NCBI RefSeq assembly: GCF_000411975.1
Contig: NZ_ASXG01000166.1
Coordinates: 62,001 to 126,000, forward strand
Source: Amycolatopsis orientalis DSM 43388
GTDB taxonomy: Bacteria; Actinomycetota; Actinomycetes; Mycobacteriales; Pseudonocardiaceae
Length of the DNA: 64,000 nucleotides
Direction of reading: 5' to 3'
Shown piece after piece: positions 36,350 to 44,913 of this stretch; within the stretch, counting starts at the first letter, position 1, and each line of letters opens with the position of its first letter. The translations under genes were made by a program, and so were the position numbers. The notes beneath the pieces were generated by a model, which saw only the letters and a list, made by a program, of their open reading frames with translations, had not been told where the DNA came from and made no database searches.

Positions 36350-37018
36350 TCAGCCGTGCCAGCGGCGCGGCCGGTAGCCGTCGTCCTCGCCCCATTGCTC
36401 GAGATACGAGCTCACCGCCGAGCGGAACGCGTCTCCCATCGGGTCGCGGGGCTGGTCCTGGCTGTCCTGCCGCGGGGCCTGCGTCGGCTGGACGGGCGGC
36501 GGCGCGGTCGTCGCGGGACGGCTGCTGGCGCGGATCACCGTGTCCCGCACCTGGTCGCTGGCCGGGGCCGGGGACGCGCTCAGCGTGCTCACCGCGGGCG
36601 GTGCGGACGACGTGGAGCGGACCGGAGGGGGCGGCGGCGCGGGCTGCGGATCGGTCCCGCCGGAGGCCGAGGGCCACAACGCCCAGGCACCCAGGCCGGC
36701 GCACACCAGCACGGCCGCGCCGGCGAAGACGCCGTAGCGCGCCGGCCTCCGCTGCGCCGGCGGCGCGGTCTCGGCGGGCGGCGCGGGCGGGGCGGCGGCG
36801 GGTGCCGGGCCGCGTTTGGCGAGCTGTTCGGCCGGGGAGCCGGTCGAGACGTCGAGGACCCCGCCGAACGCGGACGTCGTGTCGTCCGCCAGGGCCGGCC
36901 GGGGACGCACCAGCGGCGGGGGTTCGCTGCCGTCGATCCGGGGCATCGGCGCCGTCTCGGACAGCCGCACGAGCTTCGCGACCGATTCGAGGTCGCTGCC
37001 GGACTCCGGGTTCCCCAT
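36350..37018 (-). CDS. Proline-rich single-pass membrane protein, unknown function
   Basis: 222 aa from the ATG at 37018 (SD GGAGG). The N-terminal half is acidic and then Pro/Ala-rich. One membrane helix lies at about residues 96-115 (GVFAGAAVLVCAGLGAWALW). A Pro/Ser/Thr-rich extracellular stretch follows, ending in a short conserved-looking tail (DAFRSAVSSYLEQWGED). No catalytic motif. It is separated by 58 bases from the methyltransferase start and may share its transcript. I do not recognise a family. Confidence 0.7.
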   Translation of the reverse strand: MGNPESGSDLESVAKLVRLSETAPMPRIDGSEPPPLVRPRPALADDTTSAFGGVLDVSTGSPAEQLAKRGPAPAAAPPAPPAETAPPAQRRPARYGVFAGAAVLVCAGLGAWALWPSASGGTDPQPAPPPPPVRSTSSAPPAVSTLSASPAPASDQVRDTVIRASSRPATTAPPPVQPTQAPRQDSQDQPRDPMGDAFRSAVSSYLEQWGEDDGYRPRRWHG

Positions 37019-37161
37019 CCAGACCTCCACCCCGCCGGGGCCGCGCGTCCGCGGCGCTTCCGGCGCGCCAGATCCTAGGGACCCCCGGTCCGAGCTGTAA
37101 ACCCGCCTCGACCGTGATCCACTACGCTCGAGGCCCTGCCCGCCTGGGGAGGAGGCCCGCG

Positions 37162-38100
37162 ATGCGGCCGTTTTCGGTCGAACCCGACGCGACCGGCATG
37201 CTCGACGCCGGCGACGGACAGCGGATCTACTGGGACGCCAGCGGCGCCGGCCGGCCGGCCGGTGCTGTGCGTGCACGGCGGCCCGGGCGGCGGAGGGAGC
37301 AGCTTCGGCCGCAGCGGGTTCGACCCGGAGAAGTTCCGGGTCGTGGTGTTCGACCAGCGCGGCTGCGGGCGGAGCACGCCGAGCGTCGCGGACCCGGCGG
37401 TGAGCCTGGAGCACCAGACCACCGAGCACCTGATCGCCGACATGGAGAAGCTGCGCGTCCACTCGGCGTCGGAAAATGGCTGCTCTACGGCGGGTCTTGG
37501 GGCACGACGCTGGCGCTCGCCTACGCGCAGCGGCATCCGGAACGGGTCAGCGGACTCGTGCTGGTCGCCACGTTCACCTCGTCGCCGGACGAGATCGACT
37601 GGCTCTACCGCGGGGTCCGGCGGCTGCTGCCCGCGCAGTGGGAAGCGTTCCGCGCGGGCGCGCCCGACCCGGACGGCGACCTCCTCGCCGGGTACTCGCG
37701 GCTGCTCGCGAGCCCCGACCGCGAGGTGCGGCTCCGCGCCGCACGCGACTGGTGCGCTTGGGAAGACGCGGTCATCCCGCACGAACGGGACAGCGGCCAG
37801 TTCAGCGCGGGCACGGACGACGAACTGCTCACGCTCGCCCGCCTGTGCGCGCACTACTACGGCCACCACGCCTGGCTCGAGGACGACCAGCTGCTGCGCG
37901 ACATCCATCTGCTGCACGGCATTCCGGCGGTGCTGATCCACGGCCGGGCCGACCTGAGCGCGCCATTGCGGAAAGCGTGGCAGCTCGCTCAGGCGTGGCC
38001 GGACGCCGAGCTGGTCGTGATCGACGACGCGGGGCACACCGGGAGCCCGTCGATGGGGACGGCGGTGCTGGAGGCGATCGCCCGCTTCGAGGAGCCCTAG
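37162..38100 (+). pseudogene. Proline iminopeptidase-like alpha/beta hydrolase with two frameshifts
   Basis: The ATG at 37162 opens a 311-aa S33-type alpha/beta hydrolase only if two indels are corrected. First, CCGG is present four times at 37247-37262 where three copies would keep frame (GAGRPVLCVHGGPGGG). Second, one C is missing near 37461 (CACTCGG where CACCTCGG would keep frame). Between them the reading frame is shifted; after 37461 it returns. Intact motifs across the frames are the oxyanion HGGPGGGGSS, nucleophile YGGSWGTTLALAYA, HGRADL and DDAGHTG. Either a decayed gene or two sequencing errors. Confidence 0.75.
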
Positions 38101-38618
38101 CGCAGCACGCGGTAGCGGAGGCTCGTTCCGCGCTGCGCCAGCAATTCCAGCCGCACCGGCGGGCCCGGCCGCTCGAACAGCCGCACCCCGGCGCCGAGCA
38201 GCACCGGCATCACGAGCACCTCGACCTCGTCGAGCAGACCGGCCTCCACGCAGGCCCGCCCCACTGAAGCGCCCAGCACGTTCACCGTCTTGTCCCCCGC
38301 CGCCGCCCGCGCCGCCGCGACCCCTTCCTCCAGCGACGAACAGAACGTCACCCCGGGCACTGTCGGAGCGCTTCCCCGGGTCAGCACCACCTGCGGCCCG
38401 TCCCATCCGCCGCCGAACGCCTTGCCCTCGCCCTCGGTGCCGCGGTACGGATCATCGCCGGAGAAGGTCCGGCGGCCGACCAGCAGCGCGCCGACCTCCG
38501 CGGCCAAGTCCTCCGCCGAGGCGTCCCCGGTGTACGACGCGAGCCAGCCCATGTCCCCGCCGGGCCCGGCGATGAACCCGTCCAGCGACATCGCGGCCGA
38601 ATACAGCAGCTTTCCCAC
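38097..38618 (-). CDS. Dihydrofolate reductase-family protein (RibD C-terminal fold)
   Basis: 173 aa from the GTG at 38618, chosen because a strong SD (GGAGGTG) precedes it by six bases; longer starts exist up to 38675. The fold is shown by VGKLLYSAAMSLDGFIAGPGGDMGW, LLVGRRTFSGDDPYRGTEG, and TVNVLGASVGRACVEAGLLDEVEVLVMPVLLGAG. A putative NADPH-dependent reductase of unknown substrate. The stop overlaps that of the convergent hydrolase pseudogene by four bases. Confidence 0.85.
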   Translation of the reverse strand: MGKLLYSAAMSLDGFIAGPGGDMGWLASYTGDASAEDLAAEVGALLVGRRTFSGDDPYRGTEGEGKAFGGGWDGPQVVLTRGSAPTVPGVTFCSSLEEGVAAARAAAGDKTVNVLGASVGRACVEAGLLDEVEVLVMPVLLGAGVRLFERPGPPVRLELLAQRGTSLRYRVLR

Positions 38619-38678
38619 TTCGTGCACCTCCACAGTCGGTTGTCCGTACCGACTCCGCACGAACGGAAAACTCATCGG

Positions 38679-40295
38679 TCACCCCGACAGCGCCCGCCAA
38701 GCCTCCCGGCGTTCCCGCTGCCGTTCCGGATCCGCCGCCGGCGCCGCGGCGACCAGCCTTCGCGTGTAGTCCTCCCGCGGCGAGCCCAGCACCGTCGCCA
38801 CCGGGCCCTCCTCGACCACGCGGCCGTGATGCAGCACGACGACCCGGTCCGCGACGCGCTCCACCACCGCCAGGTCGTGGCTGATGAACAGGCACGCGAA
38901 AGCCAGTTCCCGCTGGAGGTCCGCCAGGAGGTCCAGCACCGAGGCCTGCACCGACACGTCGAGCGCGCTCGTCGGTTCGTCGGCGATCAGCAGCCGCGGC
39001 CGCAGGGCCAGCGCCCGGGCGATCCCGACCCGCTGCCGCTGGCCGCCGGACAGCTCGTGCGGGTACCGGCCGCTCCAGCCGGGGTCCAGGCGCACCGCGG
39101 CGAGCAGTTCCGCGACCCGCTCCCGGTGCTGGCCGCGTTCGCCGTGCACCACCAAGGGCTCGGCGATGCTCGCGCCGATCGTCGCGCGCGGGTTGAGCGC
39201 GGAGGCCGGGTTCTGGAACACGATCCCGATCTGCCGCCGGAGCTCCCGCCGCTGCCGGGCCGACGCCCGCGCGAGGTCCACGCCGTCGATCCGCACCGCA
39301 CCCGCCGACGGCGCGACCAAGCCGGTCAGCACCGACGAGATCGTGCTTTTGCCGGAGCCGGATTCGCCGACGAGACCGAGCACCTCGTCGGTCCCGATCG
39401 TCAGCGACACGCCGTCGACCGCGCGCACCGGCGGAGCGCCGCCGCCGACCCGGTAAGTCACCGCCAGATCCGTCACCGCCACGAGCGGCGCGGACGTCTT
39501 CGGCGCCGCGCCGCCCGGCTCGGCACCCAGCGACAGCACCGAATCCAGCAGTTCCCGCGTGTAGTCCGCGCCCGGCGAGGCGAACAGCCCCGCCGCCGTG
39601 TTCTGCTCGACGACCTCGCCGTCGCGCAGCACCACCACCCGGTCCGCGACGTCCGCGACCACGCCCATGTCGTGCGTCACCAGCAGAATCGCCGTGCCGA
39701 GCCGGTCCCGCAGCGACCGCAGCAGCTGCAGGATCCCGGCTTGCACCGTGACGTCGAGCGCCGTCGTCGGCTCGTCCGCGATCAGCAGCTTCGGGTCGTG
39801 GAGCAGCGCGAGCGCGATCACCACCCGCTGCAGCTGCCCGCCGGACAGCTCGTGCGGGTACGCGCGCAACACGCGGCGTGCGTCCAGTTCCACGAGGTCC
39901 AGCAGTTCGCGGGCCCGCTCGCGCGCCGCGGCCCGCGACACCTTCCGGTGCGCCCGGACCGCGTCCACGAGCTGCGTGCCGATCCGGAACACCGGGTTCA
40001 GCGCGCTCATCGGCTCCTGGAACACCATGCCGATTTCGCCGCCGCGCACCGCGCGCAGCGCCGGACCGTCCACTGTGTACAGATCACGGCCGTCGAGCAC
40101 CGCGGAACCGGTCACCGTCGCGGTGTCCGGCAGAAGGCCGAGCAGCGACAACGCGGTGACCGACTTGCCGGAACCGGATTCCCCGACGAGGGCGACGACC
40201 TCGCCGGGGCGCACCTCGAAGCTCACCTCTCGAACGGCGGCGGTGTCGCCGAACCGGATCGAGACGTCGCGCAGGGACAGCAGCTGCTCGGTCAC
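38679..40295 (-). CDS. Oligopeptide ABC transporter, fused double ATPase (DppD-DppF type)
   Basis: 538 aa with two complete ABC domains in one chain. The first has Walker A GESGSGKS at about 38-45, a Q-loop, signature LSGGQLQR and Walker B LLIADEPTTALD. The second starts near residue 270, with GESGSGKS, LSGGQRQR and LLIADEPTSALD. Both carry the peptide/nickel-type C-terminal YTR(E/R)LL element. It powers the importer formed with the two permeases and the binding protein upstream in the same leftward operon; four bases separate it from the binding-protein stop. Confidence 0.93.
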   Translation of the reverse strand: MTEQLLSLRDVSIRFGDTAAVREVSFEVRPGEVVALVGESGSGKSVTALSLLGLLPDTATVTGSAVLDGRDLYTVDGPALRAVRGGEIGMVFQEPMSALNPVFRIGTQLVDAVRAHRKVSRAAARERARELLDLVELDARRVLRAYPHELSGGQLQRVVIALALLHDPKLLIADEPTTALDVTVQAGILQLLRSLRDRLGTAILLVTHDMGVVADVADRVVVLRDGEVVEQNTAAGLFASPGADYTRELLDSVLSLGAEPGGAAPKTSAPLVAVTDLAVTYRVGGGAPPVRAVDGVSLTIGTDEVLGLVGESGSGKSTISSVLTGLVAPSAGAVRIDGVDLARASARQRRELRRQIGIVFQNPASALNPRATIGASIAEPLVVHGERGQHRERVAELLAAVRLDPGWSGRYPHELSGGQRQRVGIARALALRPRLLIADEPTSALDVSVQASVLDLLADLQRELAFACLFISHDLAVVERVADRVVVLHHGRVVEEGPVATVLGSPREDYTRRLVAAAPAADPERQRERREAWRALSG

Positions 40296-40299
40296 GGGA

Positions 40300-41988
40300 T
40301 TACTTCGCCAGGCCCATCTGGAGGTAGTTCGGGTACGCCGGGAACGCGCCGATCGCGAAATTGCCGACCTTCGCGCCGTGCAGGAACGAGTTGCGCGTGT
40401 AGATCAGCGGCACCACCGGAGAGTCCTGCATGATCCGCTTGTCCGCCTTCGCCCACAGCTTCCCGGCCGCGACCGGGTCGACCGTGCCCTGCGCTTCCGC
40501 GATCAGCGCGTCCACCTCAGGCACCGAGTAGCGCGACTCGTTGTAGCCGCCGTTGCCGATCTCCGACGTGCCGAACAGCGGCTCGATGTTGGCGTTGGCG
40601 CTCGGGAAGTCCGGCTGCCACGAACCCAGGGTCAGGTCGTAGTTGCCGTCGTTGCCGGTGACCAGCGTGGTCCAGGCCTCGTCGTCGAGCGGGCGCAGCT
40701 TGGTGCGGATGCCGGCGCGCTGCAGCGCGGCCTGGATCGCCTGCGCCTTGTCCGCCTCGTTGTTCGCCGTCGACACCGGGAAGTCCAGGTTGTCGATGCC
40801 GTTCGGGAAACCCGCCTCGGCGAGCAGCTGCTTGGCCTTCGCGACATCTCCGGAAGGCGGCGCCGGGTACAGGTCGTACACCTCGCGCCCGGCGATGCCC
40901 TCGGTGATCAGCGTGGTGGCGATCGGCCCGGCCAGGTCCGCGCTGCCCGCGGCGGCGACCTGGTAGGCGGTCTTGTCCACGGCGTACTGGAAGGCCTGGC
41001 GCACCTTGGGATTGGCCAGCGGGCCGCGTTTGGTGTTCAGCGCGAGGTAGGCCAGCGCGCCGGACTTCGACGTGACGAGCTGGTTCTTCGCCGCCGGGTT
41101 CGTGCGGATCTGCGCCAGCTGCGCGGGGTTCACGAAGGACGAGCCGAACGCGAACGCGTCGTTGCCCTGGCTGGCCAGCAGCCGCTTCGCGACGACGCCG
41201 GTGTCCTGGCCCATCTGGATCACGACCGCGTCCGGCAGCCCGGTGCGCGCGAGGTCGGTCTTGGCGTCCCAGTTCGGGTTCCGGACGAACTTGACCTGCA
41301 CGCCCTTCTGGTACGACTCGACCTGGTACGGGCCGGACGCGACCGGCTTCGTGTCGTAGGTCGCGTCGGTGCCCTTGCCCTTCGGCACCGGGGCGAACGC
41401 GGGCATGCTCGCGATCCACGGCCAGTCGCCGTACGGGCGGGCGAGGCGGAACACGATCGTCTTCGGGTCCGGAGTCTCGATCGACGCCAGTTCGCCGCCC
41501 TTGAACGGGCCCTTGTAGCCCGGGCCGCCGGCGAGCAGGTTCTTGTGGTAGCCGAGGCCGCCGGAGAACGCCGAATCGAACGACCGCTCGATGCCGTACT
41601 TGATCTCGGCGCTGGTGATCGGCGTGCCGTCGGCCATCTTCAGGCCGTCCTTGAGCGTGTAGGTCCAGGTCTTCCCGTCCGCGCTCGCCCGGCCGGTGTC
41701 GGTGGCGAGGTCCGGGACCACGGTGGCCGGGCCGTCCGCGGAGGTCTTCCACGCGGTGAGCCGCCGGTGGATCAGGCTGATCGTGGTGATCGCCAGGTTC
41801 TGGCTCTTCGCCGGGTCGAGGTGCTGCGTCGTGGTGTCGCTCAGGATGTACAGCGTCCCGCCGGACGACACCGCGACCGAACCCCCGCCGCCGGACTGCT
41901 CGTTCGCGTTGCACGCGGCGAGGAACGCCCCGGCCCCGGTGACCGTCGCGGTGATGCCCAGCGCCTTCAGGAAGTCCCTGCGATCCAT
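40300..41988 (-). CDS. Peptide/solute-binding lipoprotein of the ABC importer
   Basis: 562 aa. The N-terminus MDRRDFLKALGITATV has a twin-arginine-like RRDFLK and then a lipobox FLAAC with C26, so it is an exported lipoprotein. The body is an SBP_bac_5 domain (GGTLYILSDTTTQHLDPAKSQNL, YTLKDGLKMADGTPITSAEIKYGIER, KVRQAFQYAVDKTAY). It captures a peptide or similar solute outside the membrane. The gene order 5'-permease-permease-binding protein-ATPase-3' forms one operon. The ligand cannot be read from sequence. Confidence 0.92.
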   Translation of the reverse strand: MDRRDFLKALGITATVTGAGAFLAACNANEQSGGGGSVAVSSGGTLYILSDTTTQHLDPAKSQNLAITTISLIHRRLTAWKTSADGPATVVPDLATDTGRASADGKTWTYTLKDGLKMADGTPITSAEIKYGIERSFDSAFSGGLGYHKNLLAGGPGYKGPFKGGELASIETPDPKTIVFRLARPYGDWPWIASMPAFAPVPKGKGTDATYDTKPVASGPYQVESYQKGVQVKFVRNPNWDAKTDLARTGLPDAVVIQMGQDTGVVAKRLLASQGNDAFAFGSSFVNPAQLAQIRTNPAAKNQLVTSKSGALAYLALNTKRGPLANPKVRQAFQYAVDKTAYQVAAAGSADLAGPIATTLITEGIAGREVYDLYPAPPSGDVAKAKQLLAEAGFPNGIDNLDFPVSTANNEADKAQAIQAALQRAGIRTKLRPLDDEAWTTLVTGNDGNYDLTLGSWQPDFPSANANIEPLFGTSEIGNGGYNESRYSVPEVDALIAEAQGTVDPVAAGKLWAKADKRIMQDSPVVPLIYTRNSFLHGAKVGNFAIGAFPAYPNYLQMGLAK

Positions 41989-42008
41989 GGTTTTTTCCGT
42001 TCCCTTTC

Positions 42009-43010
42009 TCAAGAACCGAGCCGAGCGCGGGGGTCGAGGACCCCGTAGAGCACGTCCACCGCGAAGTTCGCGAGGACGACGAAGAAGGCGGCGAACAGGC
42101 TGACGCCCATCAGCACCGGCAGGTCCACCTGGTGCACCGCGTCGACGAGCAGCCCGCCGAGCCCGGGCAGCGCGAACACCCGCTCGGTGATCACCGCGCC
42201 GCCGAGCAGCGCGCCGAGGTCGACCGCGAATACCGTGACGACCGGCAGCAACACGTTGCGCAGCGCGTATTTCCCGACGACGGTCCGCTCCGGCAGGCCG
42301 ACCGCCCGCGCGGTGCGGATGAAGTCCTCGCCCATGATCTCGAGCATCTGCCCGCGCGAGAGCCGGGCGTACACCGCGGCGTTGATGAACGCCAGCACCA
42401 GCCACGGCAGCACGAGGTGCCACGCCCAGTCGACCGGGCTTTGCGCGAACTCCACGTAGCCGCTCACCGGCACCACGTCGAGCGTGAAGCCGAACAGCAG
42501 GATTCCCAGCAGCCCCACCAGATACGCGGGCGCGGACACCCCGGCGAGCGTCACGGTCATCGCCGCCCGGTCGGCGAACTTCCCGCGGCGCAGCGCGGAG
42601 AACACGCCGGTCGCGACGCCGGCGGCCAGCCAGATCACCGACGCGCCGACGGCCAGCGACACGGTGATCGGCAACCGGTCCCCGATCAGCGTCAGCACCG
42701 GTTCGCTCTGCTGGAACGAATAGCCGAAGCACGGCGCGGAGCAGACGATCGCGGTCACGCCGGCGCCGAACGTGCGTCCGGTGAAGATGCCGCCGAGGAA
42801 GTCGAAGTACTGCTGGATCCACGGTTTGTCGAAGCCCATGAACTCCCGGGCCAGCGCCAGGTTCTCCGGCGTGCACGGCTTGCCGCAGGACATGTACGCC
42901 GGGTCGGTGGGCAGCAGGTAGAACACCGCGAAGGTGCCGAAGCTGACGACGAGCAGCACGCCGAGCATGCCCAGCAGGCGGATGCCCACGAAGCGCAGGG
43001 TGCGGTTCAC
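42009..43010 (-). CDS. ABC importer permease, DppB type
   Basis: 333 aa from a GTG that overlaps the stop of the upstream permease (GTGA). Six-helix core with a long periplasmic insert after helix 1 (DPAYMSCGKPCTPENLALAREFMGFDKPW). The EAA-like loop is EDFIRTARAVGLPERTVVGKYALRNVLLPV. Two Cys pairs in external loops (SCGKPC and CSAPC) may form disulfides. Forms the channel with the next permease. Confidence 0.92.
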   Translation of the reverse strand: MNRTLRFVGIRLLGMLGVLLVVSFGTFAVFYLLPTDPAYMSCGKPCTPENLALAREFMGFDKPWIQQYFDFLGGIFTGRTFGAGVTAIVCSAPCFGYSFQQSEPVLTLIGDRLPITVSLAVGASVIWLAAGVATGVFSALRRGKFADRAAMTVTLAGVSAPAYLVGLLGILLFGFTLDVVPVSGYVEFAQSPVDWAWHLVLPWLVLAFINAAVYARLSRGQMLEIMGEDFIRTARAVGLPERTVVGKYALRNVLLPVVTVFAVDLGALLGGAVITERVFALPGLGGLLVDAVHQVDLPVLMGVSLFAAFFVVLANFAVDVLYGVLDPRARLGS

Positions 43011-43948
43011 CGGCGCACCGCCGTCTTCGGGTCGAGCGCGTCGCGGAGCCCGTCGCCGAGCATGTTGAACGCGAGCGTCGCGACGAACAGCGCGGCGCCC
43101 GGGAAAATGAGGAACATCGGATCGGTCTGCACCCAGTTGATCGCGTCGCTGATGGATCGGCCCCAGCTCGGCGTGGGCGGCGGGATGCCGACGCCGAGGA
43201 ACGACAGCGCGGCCTCCAGCCCGATGTTGGCCGGGATGCTCACCGTCGCCAGCACGATGATCGGCGCCCACAGGTTCGGCAGCAGCTCGCGGCGGAACAC
43301 GTGCCCGCCGCCCGCGCCGAGCGCCCGCGCGGCCTTGACGAAGTCGCGGTTGCGCAGGCTCAGCGTCTGCGCGCGGACCACCCGGGCCACGCGCGGCCAG
43401 CTGAACAGGCCGATCACCGCGATCAGCAGCAGCGGGCGCGGAATCGACTGCGGAGCGACCGCGCCGAGCGCGATCATGAAGATCAGCTGCGGGAACCCGA
43501 GCAGCACGTCGGTCACCCGGCTCACCACGGTGTCCCACCAGCCGCCGGCGTACCCGGCGCTCGCCCCGAGCAGCACGCCCAGAAGCACCGAAACCGCGGT
43601 CGCGGCGAGCCCGATCAGGAACGACGTGCGCGCGCCGTACGCGACGACCGCGAAGAGGTCCCGTCCGGTCAGCGGTTCGACGCCGAACCAGTGGCCGCCG
43701 CTGATCCCGCCGAGGAATCCCGCGCCGGTTCCGTCGGCCGGATTCAGCAGTTCGGTGTGGTAGGTGTACGGATCCTGGCCCTCGATCAGGGCGAGCAGAG
43801 GAGCCGCCAGAGCGGTGACGATCACCAGCACGATGACGACCGCGCTGGCCTGGGCCCAGCGGTCGTGCCGCAGCGCGCGCCACAGGTTCCGGGAGGCCGG
43901 AGCGGCCGCCGGGACCCCAGCGCCGCCCGGCGACAGGATGTCGGACAA
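43007..43948 (-). CDS. ABC importer permease, DppC type
   Basis: 313 aa, TTG start at 43948 with SD AGGGAA. An N-terminal cytoplasmic tail leads into helix 1 (ASAVVIVLVIVTALAAPLLALI). It has GRDLFAVVAYGARTSFLIG typical of DppC, and the EAA loop RDFVKAARALGAGGGHVFRRELLPN. First gene of the leftward operon; its promoter must lie in the gap to 44268. Confidence 0.9.
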   Translation of the reverse strand: MSDILSPGGAGVPAAAPASRNLWRALRHDRWAQASAVVIVLVIVTALAAPLLALIEGQDPYTYHTELLNPADGTGAGFLGGISGGHWFGVEPLTGRDLFAVVAYGARTSFLIGLAATAVSVLLGVLLGASAGYAGGWWDTVVSRVTDVLLGFPQLIFMIALGAVAPQSIPRPLLLIAVIGLFSWPRVARVVRAQTLSLRNRDFVKAARALGAGGGHVFRRELLPNLWAPIIVLATVSIPANIGLEAALSFLGVGIPPPTPSWGRSISDAINWVQTDPMFLIFPGAALFVATLAFNMLGDGLRDALDPKTAVRR

Positions 43949-44268
43949 CGGTTCCCTATGCAGATCAGCGTTACTTGACGACGTGACAGTAGAGAACCCG
44001 AAGGAAATTCACCACGACGGCGGCGCCCGTTCCGGATCGTGAGACGCCGCCGCCGTCGCGGCTCCCCGGAGATCCACGACGTTCACGCAGGTCACCGGCG
44101 GTTCGGCGGCCCGGCTCACGCGCCGCGCGCACAGCGGCCAGGCGCGCGTTGTTGTCACCCGTTCGGAGGCACTCCCGGGACGGTCGGCTGAGTCCGTTTG
44201 TGCCGCCGCCGACCCGGCACTGGACTGGGCGCACGCAGCCAGTCTCCTGTGGACGGAAGGACCCGCCG
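43949..44268. other. Intergenic region between divergent transporter and protease genes
   Basis: 320 bases without a gene. It must hold promoters for both directions, but I see no clear operator, hairpin or small frame in it. Confidence 0.5.
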
Positions 44269-44910
44269 ATGTTTCGCCGCTCTCTGGCCGGAGTGCTGCT
44301 TTCCCTGACCGCAGCCGCCGTGGCGGCGAGCCCGCCCGCCTCGGCCGCCGGTGCGGCGGTGCACGGCGGCGACGCGATGTACACCGTCTCCCCGGGGCCC
44401 GGCCGCGAGCCGTACTACTGCTCCGCCGGGTTCGCGATCCTCGTCAAGGGCGTCCGATACCTCCTTACCGCCGGGCACTGCACTGAGCACGGACTCGACT
44501 GGAAAGACATCGGCCGCAACGTCGACAGCCATTTCCCGGTGACCGACTACGGCCGCGTCGAGGACCTTTCCGGATCCGGGCACAGCCGCGTCGACCGGTA
44601 CGACGGCAGCACCCAGCCGATCCTGCGCGCAGGCACCCCGCAGGTCGGCCAGGTCGGCTGCAAAAGCGGCATGACCACGAAGAAAACCTGCGGGGATGTC
44701 CTCGGCCTCAACCAGACTGTGAACTACGGCAACGGCAAACAGGTCGTCGGCACCATCGCCACCGACATCCCGGTCGGGGCCGGCGACAGCGGCGGGCCGT
44801 TGTTCTACGCCGGGGTCGGCTACGGCGTGCTGTCCGGCGGGAACAACCAGGTCAGCTTCTTCCAGCCGCTGCCCGCGGTGCTGGCCGCGTACGGGGCCAC
44901 GCTCGCCTGA
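44269..44910 (+). CDS. Secreted trypsin-like serine protease, short form
   Basis: 213 aa from the ATG at 44269 (SD GGAAGGA). Signal peptide MFRRSLAGVLLSLTAAAVAASPPASAAG with cleavage after ASA. A chymotrypsin-fold serine protease with catalytic His in LTAGHC and Ser in VGAGDSGGPLF; the Asp is probably in VTDYG or SRVDRYD. Three cysteines or pairs (YYCSAG/GHC, VGCKSG/KTCGD) fit the streptogrisin-type disulfides. No long propeptide of the streptogrisin type is present. Confidence 0.87.
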   Translation: MFRRSLAGVLLSLTAAAVAASPPASAAGAAVHGGDAMYTVSPGPGREPYYCSAGFAILVKGVRYLLTAGHCTEHGLDWKDIGRNVDSHFPVTDYGRVEDLSGSGHSRVDRYDGSTQPILRAGTPQVGQVGCKSGMTTKKTCGDVLGLNQTVNYGNGKQVVGTIATDIPVGAGDSGGPLFYAGVGYGVLSGGNNQVSFFQPLPAVLAAYGATLA

Positions 44911-44913
44911 CCG

